Shown here in pieces: positions 7,269-15,000 of a DNA stretch of 25,706 nt. The notes under the pieces were generated by a model, which did not search any database, was not told the DNA's origin, and saw nothing but the letters and a program-made list of their open reading frames with translations. The stretch comes from CAMCFD01 sp965661355 (lineage in GTDB: Bacteria; Pseudomonadota; Alphaproteobacteria; Rickettsiales; UBA1997), in NCBI GenBank assembly GCA_965661355.1, contig CBFIDI010000023.1, forward strand, positions 1 through 25,706. Reading direction: 5' to 3'. The position numbers were made by a program, and so were the translations under genes. Positions within the stretch are counted from its first letter, which is position 1; each line of letters opens with the position of its first letter.

Positions 7269-8162
7269 ATGAAAGGACAATTAAAAGATATTTTAAACAT
7301 AGAAAATATAAAAAAATCGGGTTTTAAGCTTGACGAAGATCAAGTTTTTCGACATGAAAGCGTCTCGGATCAAAGCTCTATTTTGTCTTTTCAGGCTGGA
7401 GTTTTAAGGCTTTTTTTATATAATGAAAAAAGTATTTATTCAATTGGCCTTGATGAAAATAACGAATTTATAACTCGAAAATTTGACAAAAAATCAAAAT
7501 CCGAAGTTAAAATTGAACAAAATGACCAAAGACAAATATTAAATCTTCTAAAGAACTCTGATAATCTTAAAAATATCGGCCTTGATATTTCCACGGAAAA
7601 TGAATCTGAGCGTGGTTTTTTTACGCGAATAGTTGATTGGGCGTCTGAAAAAATTACAAATAACCAAGTTGCAACAGAAATTTTAATAGGCTTAGCGGTT
7701 TCTGTTGCTGCCGCTCCTTTTGCTGGCCCCGCTTCTGTTGCTGCTGGTGTGGCGTCGGCTGTGGCCTCTAAAGGATTTGTTAGTGCAGCCCAAAAGACGC
7801 ACGAAGAAAATACTAATAGAAAAAATGGAGCCCTTTCTTCATCTTTTAAAAGAGAACAAGAACAAGGCGGGGCCGATTTTAGTAAAAGCCAAGAAGCTGA
7901 TCAAGAAGAAGTAATGACTAATGCCGCTAAACTTGACCCAACTCCAGAAGCGCAAATTCCCCAAGCCTTAAGTAAAGTAAAAGAAGACAATCAGGCTAAT
8001 AAATCTCCAAATAATGATCAAAAAGCCGTAGATATAACAGGTCATTTTGAAAGACAAGCCATTGCCCAAGGCCATGGCCCCCGAGACGGTAATGCTACTT
8101 TTGTGCAAAAACAGTTAGAAGCAAGAAAATTGGCCGCTCAAAAAAACGCCGCAAGAAGTTAA
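7269..8162 (+). CDS. Hypothetical protein with central hydrophobic hairpin and disordered basic tail
   Basis: Not recognised. The 297-residue protein has three parts. Residues 1-115 are mixed polar sequence with alternating beta-like patches (ILSFQAGVLRLFLYNEKSIY). Residues 135-173 are a long Ala/Val/Gly/Ile hydrophobic stretch broken near 149-155 by APFAGPAS, so it could form a membrane hairpin. Residues 175-297 are low-complexity (Q, E, N, K, A), probably disordered, and end with the basic helix-like KQLEARKLAAQKNAARS. No signal peptide is visible. It starts 2 nt after the metG stop and is probably translationally coupled to it, which gives no functional clue. The polar-hairpin-polar layout and basic C-terminus resemble secreted effectors or inclusion-membrane-type proteins of intracellular bacteria, and resemble the protein at 12742-14829 in style, but this is inference. 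The ORF itself is well supported by length and context. Confidence 0.75.
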   Translation: MKGQLKDILNIENIKKSGFKLDEDQVFRHESVSDQSSILSFQAGVLRLFLYNEKSIYSIGLDENNEFITRKFDKKSKSEVKIEQNDQRQILNLLKNSDNLKNIGLDISTENESERGFFTRIVDWASEKITNNQVATEILIGLAVSVAAAPFAGPASVAAGVASAVASKGFVSAAQKTHEENTNRKNGALSSSFKREQEQGGADFSKSQEADQEEVMTNAAKLDPTPEAQIPQALSKVKEDNQANKSPNNDQKAVDITGHFERQAIAQGHGPRDGNATFVQKQLEARKLAAQKNAARS

Positions 8163-8210
8163 GTCGCACACTAAAAAGTCACCAGCCAAGGCCATAAATA
8201 TTTATTAACA
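8161..8210 (+). repeat. Degenerate dispersed repeat, short copy
   Basis: Directly after the preceding stop codon, AAGTCACCAGCCAA (8176-8189), then a short linker and TTTATTAA, match the start and end of the block AAGTCAC-GCCAA ... GTTTTTGGTGATGAG-TTTATTAA at 15146-15192, with the middle deleted. A second AAGTCGCAC lies at 8161-8169. The match is short, so confidence is low. Confidence 0.3.
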
Positions 8211-8235
8211 CCCGTTAAAAAAACAAATTAATATA

Positions 8236-9033
8236 ATGAAAATAGTTTCGTGGAACATAAATTCAGTTCGGCTTCGCATGTCTTTAATTCAAGACTTTGT
8301 TGAAAATCATAACCCCGATATTTTATGCCTTCAAGAAACTAAGGTTGACAACCCCCTTTTTCCGGTTAACGACATTAAAAAACTTGGCTTTGAATATGTT
8401 GAATTTGATGGTGAAAAATCATATAACGGAGTTATGATTGCTTCAAAATTTAAGCTTAAAAAAATAGAAAAGATCGACATTTTAAATTACACCCAAAAGC
8501 GCCATTTAAAAGTTGTAGTTGATTTAGAAGGCAATGAAATTGAACTTCATAACTTTTATATTCCAGCTGGTGGTGACGAACCGGATGTTAAAATCAATCC
8601 AAAATTTGACCATAAACTAAAATTTGTTGATTTTATGAGCGATTATTTTAAGAAAAAGAAAGATGAAAAAATTATAATTTTGGGCGATTTTAATATCGCA
8701 CCTCTTGAAAATGATGTTTGGTCGCATAAACAATTGCTAAAAGTGGTTTCGCACACACCAATTGAAATTGAAAAACTATCTGCATTACAAGAAAAAGGTG
8801 GTTTTATTGATTGCAACAGAAAGTTTGTCGACCAATCTGAAAAGTTGTACAGCTGGTGGAGTTATCGCTCGAAAGATATCACAAAATCAAATCGCGGCAG
8901 AAGACTTGATCATATTTGGGCTACAAAAAGCTTAGAAAAAAATATTTTAAACGCCAAAATTCATACCAGTTACAGGTTTAGAGAAAAGCCCTCGGACCAC
9001 GTTCCTGTTGAAGCTGAGTTTTATTTTTCTTAG
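8236..9033 (+). CDS. xthA: Exodeoxyribonuclease III (AP endonuclease)
   Basis: Class II AP endonuclease and 3' exonuclease of base-excision repair. The 265 residues show the complete EEP-fold active site: SWNINSVR at 5-12, LQETK with metal ligand E34, NFYIPAG at 106-112, GDFNIAP at 150-156 with D151 and N153, YSWWSYR at 205-211, GRRLDHIW at 221-228, and the catalytic SDHVPV at 253-258 with the D-H dyad. Length and motif order match ExoA/XthA. The ATG at 8236 has no good Shine-Dalgarno, but the protein starts canonically (MKIVSWN). It follows the hypothetical gene by 73 nt and may be part of the metG transcript. Confidence 0.96.
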   Translation: MKIVSWNINSVRLRMSLIQDFVENHNPDILCLQETKVDNPLFPVNDIKKLGFEYVEFDGEKSYNGVMIASKFKLKKIEKIDILNYTQKRHLKVVVDLEGNEIELHNFYIPAGGDEPDVKINPKFDHKLKFVDFMSDYFKKKKDEKIIILGDFNIAPLENDVWSHKQLLKVVSHTPIEIEKLSALQEKGGFIDCNRKFVDQSEKLYSWWSYRSKDITKSNRGRRLDHIWATKSLEKNILNAKIHTSYRFREKPSDHVPVEAEFYFS

Positions 9034-9149
9034 TTTATAATGCATAATTACCAAAATATCGTTAAAATTGATACTTGATAAATTTTTGCTTTGCATTTAA
9101 AGTTAGAGATATTAATATAAAATTATAAACTAATTAAAAATTTAGTAAA

Positions 9150-9485
9150 ATGTCAGAAAAAGTAAAAATAACATTTGTAGAAAAAGGCGAAGAAAAAACA
9201 TTTGAAGTTCCGGTTGGAACTACGGTTTTAGAAGCTGCACACAATAATGATATTGATCTTGAAGGTGCCTGCGAAGGTTCTTTGGCTTGCTCGACTTGTC
9301 ATGTTATTTTAGAAGATGAATATTTTAATAAACTTGAAGAGCCAAGCGAAGACGAAGAAGATATGTTGGATTTGGCGTTTGGCCTAACACAGACTTCGCG
9401 CTTGGGTTGTCAAATTACTATGACTAAAGATCTTGACGGGCTTAAAGTTAAGGTTCCGGACGAAACCAGAAATGTTTCTGTATAA
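9150..9485 (+). CDS. fdx: Adrenodoxin-type [2Fe-2S] ferredoxin
   Basis: Small electron carrier, in alphaproteobacteria typically serving Fe-S cluster assembly (ISC-type Fdx). The cluster motif is C41-x5-C47-x2-C50 in CEGSLACSTC, with the fourth ligand C87 in SRLGCQI. EEDMLDLAFGLT at 69-80 is the usual acidic partner-binding helix. The 111-residue length is normal. The gap before it (9034-9149) contains plausible but weak promoter elements, for instance TTGATA near 9077 with TAAAGT 17 nt further on. It is not embedded in an isc operon here; the A-type carrier is about 9 kb away. The DUF2125-like gene follows 32 nt downstream. Confidence 0.95.
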   Translation: MSEKVKITFVEKGEEKTFEVPVGTTVLEAAHNNDIDLEGACEGSLACSTCHVILEDEYFNKLEEPSEDEEDMLDLAFGLTQTSRLGCQITMTKDLDGLKVKVPDETRNVSV

Positions 9486-9517
9486 AATATTGCAATTTTT
9501 ATAAATTAAGGTAATTT

Positions 9518-11101
9518 ATGGCTAAGAAATTGATTAAAAGATTATTAATATTACTAATAATATTAATCATTGGTCATAGTATTTACTGGTTTCTTAAAAC
9601 TGGCAAGATAGAAAAGAGCATAAATAACGCAACATTATCAAATCCTTCAATTTCAGTTGGATCTTTCAATATCTCTGGATACCCTTTTAAACAAATAGTC
9701 ACCATTAAAGATTTAAAGCTCAAAACTTCAAACTCTTTAATCGGCGAAAAAGATATATTAATTAAGAAAATAGAAGCTAAGGCTGATCTTTACAGTAGTA
9801 AATTTATCGTTAATTTAGCATCAGAAATATTTCTTTATACCAAAGATAACATTGCTAGAAAAATAGAGTTTAGCAAAAAACCCGAAATAAGCTTAATTTA
9901 TAAAGATTCCATTGCAACCTCTTTTTCTTATCAAGATGACGGTTTTAAAATTTTTGATGATGAAAAGAATATTATCTTCCAAAGTGAATCTGATAATTTA
10001 AAAATATCATCTTCAAAGAATGATAATGGCAAATTAATTTCAAAAATAGACCTTGCAATGAAAAGAATTGAAGGTTTTGAAATTATTAATATTTACAAAA
10101 ATTCTTTTGAAGGTAAATTAATAGATAAAATTAAGACGGGCGAAATAAACCTTGCCAGCAACATTGCAAGTAATTATATTGGTCAGAGATTTAATATTGA
10201 TATAAATAATGAAAATCAAGAAATTGACACCCTTGACAACTTAGAAAACGATAATATCGCTTTTGAGGGCGAGATTAAAGATGATATCGAGCAATTATCG
10301 CAAGAAGATCAACAAGAAATTGAACAGCTAGAGAAAGTTACAAGTTCGCAAAGTGGTACTGAAATGGAAGATGAAGATAAATCTGACAATAATAGACTAC
10401 CTATCAAGAAAAATAGCATTGCCAATATAGGCAAAAGTAAAGAGGCGCAAAAAGTAATATTATCAAAGAATGAGAAGCCAGAGGAAGCTAAAAAAATAGA
10501 AATTGAACAAGATTTTTCGCAAAATAGTAACGAAAATAAAGAAAAATCAATAATCAAAGATAAATTCAAGAATATTAAAAACGATTTATTGATTGCCGTA
10601 ACTCTAACATTAGCGCCAACAGAAGAACAAAACATAACCGTTCCAATTAACCCAGCAGAGCTCAGTATTATTGATGTAAAATATAACCAAACTGTGGATA
10701 TCAACAAGATTAAAATCGAAAATTCACTTTATCAAATTTCAGTTAACGGAAAAATAGATTACTTGCAAGACGATGTCAAGCCTTCTGGTTACGCAAGTGT
10801 TAAGATAGATAATATTTCAAACTTTACTGACTACATCAAGGGAAATCTTATGGCAATGGCAAACGATAACGAGTCTGAATTAAGGTCGTTTGACGCCTCT
10901 TCTGACCTTGAAGTTTCTAAAGATTCATATATCAGATTTTTGAAAAAAATGATTATAAATATCAATCCTATAACAAAAGAAATTTCCAAGAAAAACCCAA
11001 TCAGTACCAATGAAATAGCGGTTTTTGATGTTAGAAGAGAGAAAAATCTTGATGTTGTAATAAACGAAACCCCCATAAGAGAGATATTGGGAAAATTTTA
11101 A
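9518..11101 (+). CDS. DUF2125-like membrane-anchored periplasmic protein
   Basis: Residues 5-27 (LIKRLLILLIILIIGHSIYWF) form an uncleaved signal anchor, so the remaining 500 residues should be periplasmic. The following segment, NPSISVGSFNISGYPFKQIV then TIKDLKL at about 41-68, resembles the opening of alphaproteobacterial DUF2125 proteins (one helix, then a beta-rich region with a G-[FY]-P-F motif). Function is unknown; AsmA-like envelope roles have been suggested for such folds. Residues about 245-345 form a strongly acidic, low-complexity insert (EQLSQEDQQEIEQLEK, MEDEDKSD) between the two beta-rich parts. This makes it much longer than I expect for the family (about 350). The start is supported by AAGG at 9508-9511, 6 nt upstream. 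It is probably in an operon with fdx. Confidence 0.6.
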   Translation: MAKKLIKRLLILLIILIIGHSIYWFLKTGKIEKSINNATLSNPSISVGSFNISGYPFKQIVTIKDLKLKTSNSLIGEKDILIKKIEAKADLYSSKFIVNLASEIFLYTKDNIARKIEFSKKPEISLIYKDSIATSFSYQDDGFKIFDDEKNIIFQSESDNLKISSSKNDNGKLISKIDLAMKRIEGFEIINIYKNSFEGKLIDKIKTGEINLASNIASNYIGQRFNIDINNENQEIDTLDNLENDNIAFEGEIKDDIEQLSQEDQQEIEQLEKVTSSQSGTEMEDEDKSDNNRLPIKKNSIANIGKSKEAQKVILSKNEKPEEAKKIEIEQDFSQNSNENKEKSIIKDKFKNIKNDLLIAVTLTLAPTEEQNITVPINPAELSIIDVKYNQTVDINKIKIENSLYQISVNGKIDYLQDDVKPSGYASVKIDNISNFTDYIKGNLMAMANDNESELRSFDASSDLEVSKDSYIRFLKKMIININPITKEISKKNPISTNEIAVFDVRREKNLDVVINETPIREILGKF

Positions 11102-11248
11102 AATATTCATTTTAAAAACTGATTTTGTACATAACATCTTCCAAATTACACTCTTAAATCCGTCTAAAAAACTTATTTTTTAATAAAAATTATACACAAG
11201 CCCTAGATTATTATATATTTCTGATATTCTGTCAATTTTTATAATTCT

Positions 11249-11278
11249 TTGCTCAATATATTTTGTCTTTTATATAAC
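11249..11278 (+). promoter_or_regulatory. Putative promoter for prmC
   Basis: TTGCTC (11249-11254), an 18-nt spacer and TATAAC (11273-11278), 50 nt before the prmC ATG. A moderate match in AT-rich sequence. Confidence 0.4.
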
Positions 11279-11328
11279 CTTAATGGTCAAATTTATTATT
11301 ATTTTATCTTCATCTATTTTATATTAAC

Positions 11329-12177
11329 ATGAAAATATCTGAATTGCTTCTTGAAGCTAAAAAATACCTTAAGAATAATAATATAGAATCTTACTCGATA
11401 GATTCTCTGATAATTTTGAGCCATATTACCAATTTGAGCAAAGAGCAAATTATTTTTGGAAATCACGAAGTTTCAACAGATAACTTAATCAGATTTAGAA
11501 AATTATTAAATAGAAGAATTAACAATGAACCTGTTTCGCACATAATTAACAACCGTGAATTTTTCGGACTTAATTTTTATGTTAACAAAAATGTGCTTGA
11601 CCCACGCCCCGACTCAGAGACTTTGGTTGAAGTTGCCTTAGAATTAACACAAAATCACTTTACGCAAGATTTGGTCAAGATATTAGAAATTGGCTGTGGA
11701 AGTGGATGTTTGTCGGTTGCTTTAGCGAAAAATATTAATAATTCACAAATTATCGGCCTTGATAAAAGCCCAAAGGCTGTTGAAATTTCTAAGAAAAATT
11801 CACAAAATAATAACACCGAAAATCAATGTAGTTTTTTTTGCTCTGACTTATTTGAAAAGCTTGAAGATGATAATTTTGATTTAATAATTTCAAACCCACC
11901 TTATATTAAAAGCGCCGAAATTAGTAATTTACAAAATGAAGTTAAAAATTACGAACCAATTATGGCGCTTGACGGCGGCGATGACGGCCTTTGTTTTTAT
12001 CGTGATATCGCCCTTAAATCTAAAAAATATTTATCTGATAAAGGGTTGATCATTTTAGAAATTGGCTATGATCAAAAATATTCGGTGATTGATATTTTTC
12101 AAAAGCAAAAATTTAATCTTCTAGAGTCAAAAAAAGATTTGGCCGGACAAGATCGTGTTTTGGCCTTTTCTAGATAA
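11329..12177 (+). CDS. prmC: Release factor glutamine methyltransferase PrmC
   Basis: N5-glutamine methyltransferase that modifies the GGQ motif of RF1 and RF2, using S-adenosylmethionine. The 282 residues have the N-terminal helical RF-binding domain, then FFGLNFYVNKNVLDPRPDSE at 78-97, in which DPRPDSETLVE is the family form of the (I/V)PRPDTE motif. The SAM-binding loop is EIGCGSG at 120-126, LDKSPKA is at 144-150, and the catalytic NPPYI at 189-193 binds the target glutamine. ALDGGDDGL and the C-terminal KDLAGQDRVL are also diagnostic. prmC usually sits beside prfA; here prfA lies about 6 kb away on the other strand. No terminator with a clear U-tract follows. Confidence 0.96.
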   Translation: MKISELLLEAKKYLKNNNIESYSIDSLIILSHITNLSKEQIIFGNHEVSTDNLIRFRKLLNRRINNEPVSHIINNREFFGLNFYVNKNVLDPRPDSETLVEVALELTQNHFTQDLVKILEIGCGSGCLSVALAKNINNSQIIGLDKSPKAVEISKKNSQNNNTENQCSFFCSDLFEKLEDDNFDLIISNPPYIKSAEISNLQNEVKNYEPIMALDGGDDGLCFYRDIALKSKKYLSDKGLIILEIGYDQKYSVIDIFQKQKFNLLESKKDLAGQDRVLAFSR

Positions 12178-12471
12178 AGCTCCTTTTCGACCAATTAAAT
12201 TTTATATTTACCGCTTGGTCTGTGTTTTATACTATTTATTATCTTTAAAAATATATAAAAACAAAATATTTCTAGTAAAAAATATTAAAAAGATCAGAAC
12301 CGCACCCAAAATATAAACCAAAATTCTTATGATTATTTTTTGCTAAAAAAAGATAAAATATTTACGCACCCTTAAAGATAAAAAAGAGCGTGGCGCCATC
12401 TAAATTTTATAATTTCATTATCAAGGGTTAAAACTTTATCAATAAGAATAATATTATCTGATATTACAAAA

Positions 12472-12540
12472 GTTTAAACCGTGATTTAATTGATGAGATT
12501 TTAACCGATAAATAATAAATTATTAAAGTCAATATTGCTA
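12472..12540 (+). repeat. Degenerate dispersed coding repeat, copy 2 (tail part)
   Basis: Part of the 564-nt gap 12178-12741, which has no intact gene. GTTTAAACCGTGATT followed by ATTGATGAGATTTTAACCG aligns with GTTTTTGGTGATGAG and ATTAATCAAATTATTGCAG of the copy at 15001-15382. The remnant peptide L-I-D-E-I-L-T-D-K compares with F-I-N-Q-I-I-A-D-K, then two stops follow. Confidence 0.4.
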
Positions 12541-12594
12541 AACCAATCTCTAACTTTAAATGCTGATTTAGAAATAAATAATTTTACTAATCAA

Positions 12595-12729
12595 TTTATT
12601 ATCAAAAGCAAAGCATGGTCAAATCTTTGTTGATTTTTTATGATAGATTTAATAATTTGTCCAATAAGTCACCGCCAAAAAATTACAATAATATTGTCGC
12701 GCTTAGTTTTTAGTGATTAATTTATTAAA
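12595..12729 (+). repeat. Degenerate dispersed coding repeat, copy 3 (head part)
   Basis: This copy aligns with the start of the 15001-15382 copy: ATTATCAAAA, TCAA, CTTTGTT, ATAGAT, then AAGTCACCGCCAA (12666-12678), CGC, and TTTTTAGTGATTAATTTATT (12708-12727). A block of about 70 nt is missing relative to that copy. Its two halves also form an imperfect palindrome (AATAAGTCAC...AAAAA against TTTTTAGTGATTAATTTATT), which lies just 3' of the 695-residue gene and might act as its transcription end. Confidence 0.45.
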
Positions 12730-12741
12730 TATTTTTTATAT

Positions 12742-14829
12742 TTAACGCCCAACACCAGGGTCATTTGAAGGCTTTCCTTTGTCAAGTTCACGCACATCGT
12801 TCTGGTTCGCAAAAGAAACTGATTTTTTGACGCCAGAATTTTGACTTGACCCAGTTTTCTTGACCCAACTTCCTTCCCTGGCCGAGTCTTTTAAAATACC
12901 CTTAAGCGGCTTAACCTCTCTAGGTTCATTAGCTGCCTCAACCCCGCTTCCCGTGCCTTCGTTTGAAGGTGATGCAAAATTGGCAACGGCCTCTAAAACG
13001 CCTTGGCCTTGGCTTTGATTTTGGCTTTGCAATCCTTCTTCTTGAATATTTGCGTCTTTTTCGCTGTTCATTGCACCTTCAAACTCTGCTACTTGACTAT
13101 AGTTTTGAGCCTGATCTTCATGACTTTGACTTGGTTGCGCAACATTTTCTGCTTCACTTGGCTCAATAGATTCGGCGACTCTTAGCGACTGATCCGCTTG
13201 TTCATCTGCCACACCCGCAACTTGCGCTTGAGGCGCGCTTTCTTGAGCTAACACCCCCTGATTAAGTGCACTATTAGCCCCGTCAATTTCTTCGGCCTGA
13301 CCTTGACCTTCAAGTTCACTTTCATTATTGCGGACCGCTTCAGCTTCAACAAGATTTTGCGCAGCTCCTTCAAGCAGACTTCCAGCGTCATCAAGCTTAG
13401 CTCCAGAATTACCTTCCAATATAGCAGATACATTACCTTGTTCAAATTCAGAGCTAGAAGAATTGCCTTCACCTCTATTTTCACTAGCTTGACGATCAAC
13501 ATTTTTTGAACCCTTCGCAATTTCTTTCATCTCTTCAATTGGTAATTCACCGCCACCATTAGAAACTGATTTATCAGCAAGATCTGCAAGTTCTCGCACG
13601 GTGCTATCTAAGCCAGAACCTTCTTTAATTCCCATTTTAGATTTTAACTTAGCGACAGCCTCTTCTTTTACCTCTTCTTTATCTTCATTTTTTTTGCTAT
13701 TAGTGGCAATTTCTTTGCCTAAAAATACAAACATAACAATTAGCCCAACTATGTTAAGCCCTGGCGTAGCCATCAAAATTGCACTACCAATAAAAACAGC
13801 ACTCTTGCCCACCCCTTCTTTACTAATAATAGGCTTACTATTTTGATTTTGCGCATTTTCAGGCCCCGATCTTTCAATTGCCTCTTCTGGCGGATCTTGT
13901 AATTGCTCTGAAAATTTTTCCATAGCCGCAGAATCATACTCCTCGCCCCTTTTATCAGACAAATCTTTGATCGAACCCTCACATTCTTGAGCAGCCTCAA
14001 TAACATTTCTAACTGCGCCGCGGCCAACAATATCTAACTCTCTTTCCTCTAGTGACATTTCATTTTCAGCTTTTATCGATTCTTTATAGGCCACAAAAAG
14101 TTTTGCAACGCCAATCGCCTTGCTCTCATTGTTAATATTTTCATCTTGGGCTAAAACACCAATAAAAGCCAAAAATTCTCGAGACAAATCATCTTCGGCG
14201 CCCATTTCCTGAGACCCTTCGCTTGATTCATCGTCAAATTTTAAGCCTTGTGATATTTCTTTTGCATAACTAAATAATTCTTCAAGCTGACCATCTTTAA
14301 CTTTATCTTCGGTAAAATAGCCTTCTAAACTAGACAATAAATTGCTACGAAATTCTGAGTCTTTCTTTATTTCACTGCCATTTTCACCTTCTTGCAAATT
14401 CTTAAAGCTTGGATATTCACGCCCATTTTGATTGGCCTCTTGAGTGTTAGTATCAGATATTTCACCAGATCTTTCCCCCTCTGGGCCTTCTTGATTATAA
14501 GATTCATCGCCTCTTATAGGTTCTTCTAATTCGCCCTCGAGTTTATTTGCATCTTTAAGTGTGGCTGAATCTTTCAAATTAACATCTGGCGCCATTTCGC
14601 CGACTTGATTTGGCTCTTGCTCTGTTGAATTATTCTTTGTCGTAGCTGAAATATTTTCCTTTTCGTCAGGCCTAGAATTTACAACAGACCCCTCCTCGGT
14701 TTTTAGACCAGCGCTAGTCGTCGCCTCCTTTTCTTCAGCTGAATTTTTTAACCTTGCAAAGCGAGATGACTGTGAAGCGCTATCATTATCTGTTTGACTT
14801 TGCGTATTACTAATTGTTGATTTAGGCAT
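12742..14829 (-). CDS. Large disordered acidic protein with hydrophobic hairpin and PP1-docking-like C-terminus (effector candidate)
   Basis: Not recognised as a known family. The 695 residues are rich in E, S, N, Q, G and A with almost no aromatic residues, so most should be disordered. A more structured helical part spans about 157-310. Residues 341-374 are a hydrophobic segment (AVFIGSAILMATPGLNIVG, then LIVMFVFLGKEI) with a P-G turn, suited to one or two membrane passes. The tail carries GILK at 644-647 and KSVSF at 669-673, matching the SILK ([GS]IL[RK]) and RVxF motifs that eukaryotic regulators such as inhibitor-2 and KNL1 use to bind protein phosphatase 1. The last 40 residues are basic and polar, as type IV secretion signals often are. 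There is no signal peptide. It stands alone, has its own promoter, and is bracketed by decayed repeats. A host-targeted role is inference; the ORF is certain on length. Confidence 0.75.
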   Translation of the reverse strand: MPKSTISNTQSQTDNDSASQSSRFARLKNSAEEKEATTSAGLKTEEGSVVNSRPDEKENISATTKNNSTEQEPNQVGEMAPDVNLKDSATLKDANKLEGELEEPIRGDESYNQEGPEGERSGEISDTNTQEANQNGREYPSFKNLQEGENGSEIKKDSEFRSNLLSSLEGYFTEDKVKDGQLEELFSYAKEISQGLKFDDESSEGSQEMGAEDDLSREFLAFIGVLAQDENINNESKAIGVAKLFVAYKESIKAENEMSLEERELDIVGRGAVRNVIEAAQECEGSIKDLSDKRGEEYDSAAMEKFSEQLQDPPEEAIERSGPENAQNQNSKPIISKEGVGKSAVFIGSAILMATPGLNIVGLIVMFVFLGKEIATNSKKNEDKEEVKEEAVAKLKSKMGIKEGSGLDSTVRELADLADKSVSNGGGELPIEEMKEIAKGSKNVDRQASENRGEGNSSSSEFEQGNVSAILEGNSGAKLDDAGSLLEGAAQNLVEAEAVRNNESELEGQGQAEEIDGANSALNQGVLAQESAPQAQVAGVADEQADQSLRVAESIEPSEAENVAQPSQSHEDQAQNYSQVAEFEGAMNSEKDANIQEEGLQSQNQSQGQGVLEAVANFASPSNEGTGSGVEAANEPREVKPLKGILKDSAREGSWVKKTGSSQNSGVKKSVSFANQNDVRELDKGKPSNDPGVGR

Positions 14830-14863
14830 ATTTCATAAAAGTAATTAATTTATATATTACTAT

Positions 14864-14892
14864 ATCATAACATATTTTTACATTTCAGGCAA
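14864..14892 (-). promoter_or_regulatory. Sigma-70-like promoter of the 695-residue gene
   Basis: On the minus strand, TTGCCT (14887-14892), a 17-nt spacer and TATGAT (14864-14869). The predicted start near 14857 leaves a short leader of about 28 nt without an evident Shine-Dalgarno. Confidence 0.5.
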
Positions 14893-15000
14893 GTTTTTTT
14901 ACCTTTTATCTTAATTATTATTAAAAAATGGGGCTTTAATATATAATTTTTACCATTTTTCATCTTTAAATATTAACCTAAATTAAATAATTTAATTAAT

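Noticed and set aside
12189..12220. GACCAA...TTGGTC hairpin as the prmC terminator
   Set aside because: Six base pairs around a 20-nt loop and no U-tract; too weak to call.
12963..13846. Several 60-90 codon ORFs antisense to or out of frame with the 695-residue gene
   Set aside because: They are frame shadows created by its low-complexity, GC-skewed codons; none has a plausible start or domain.
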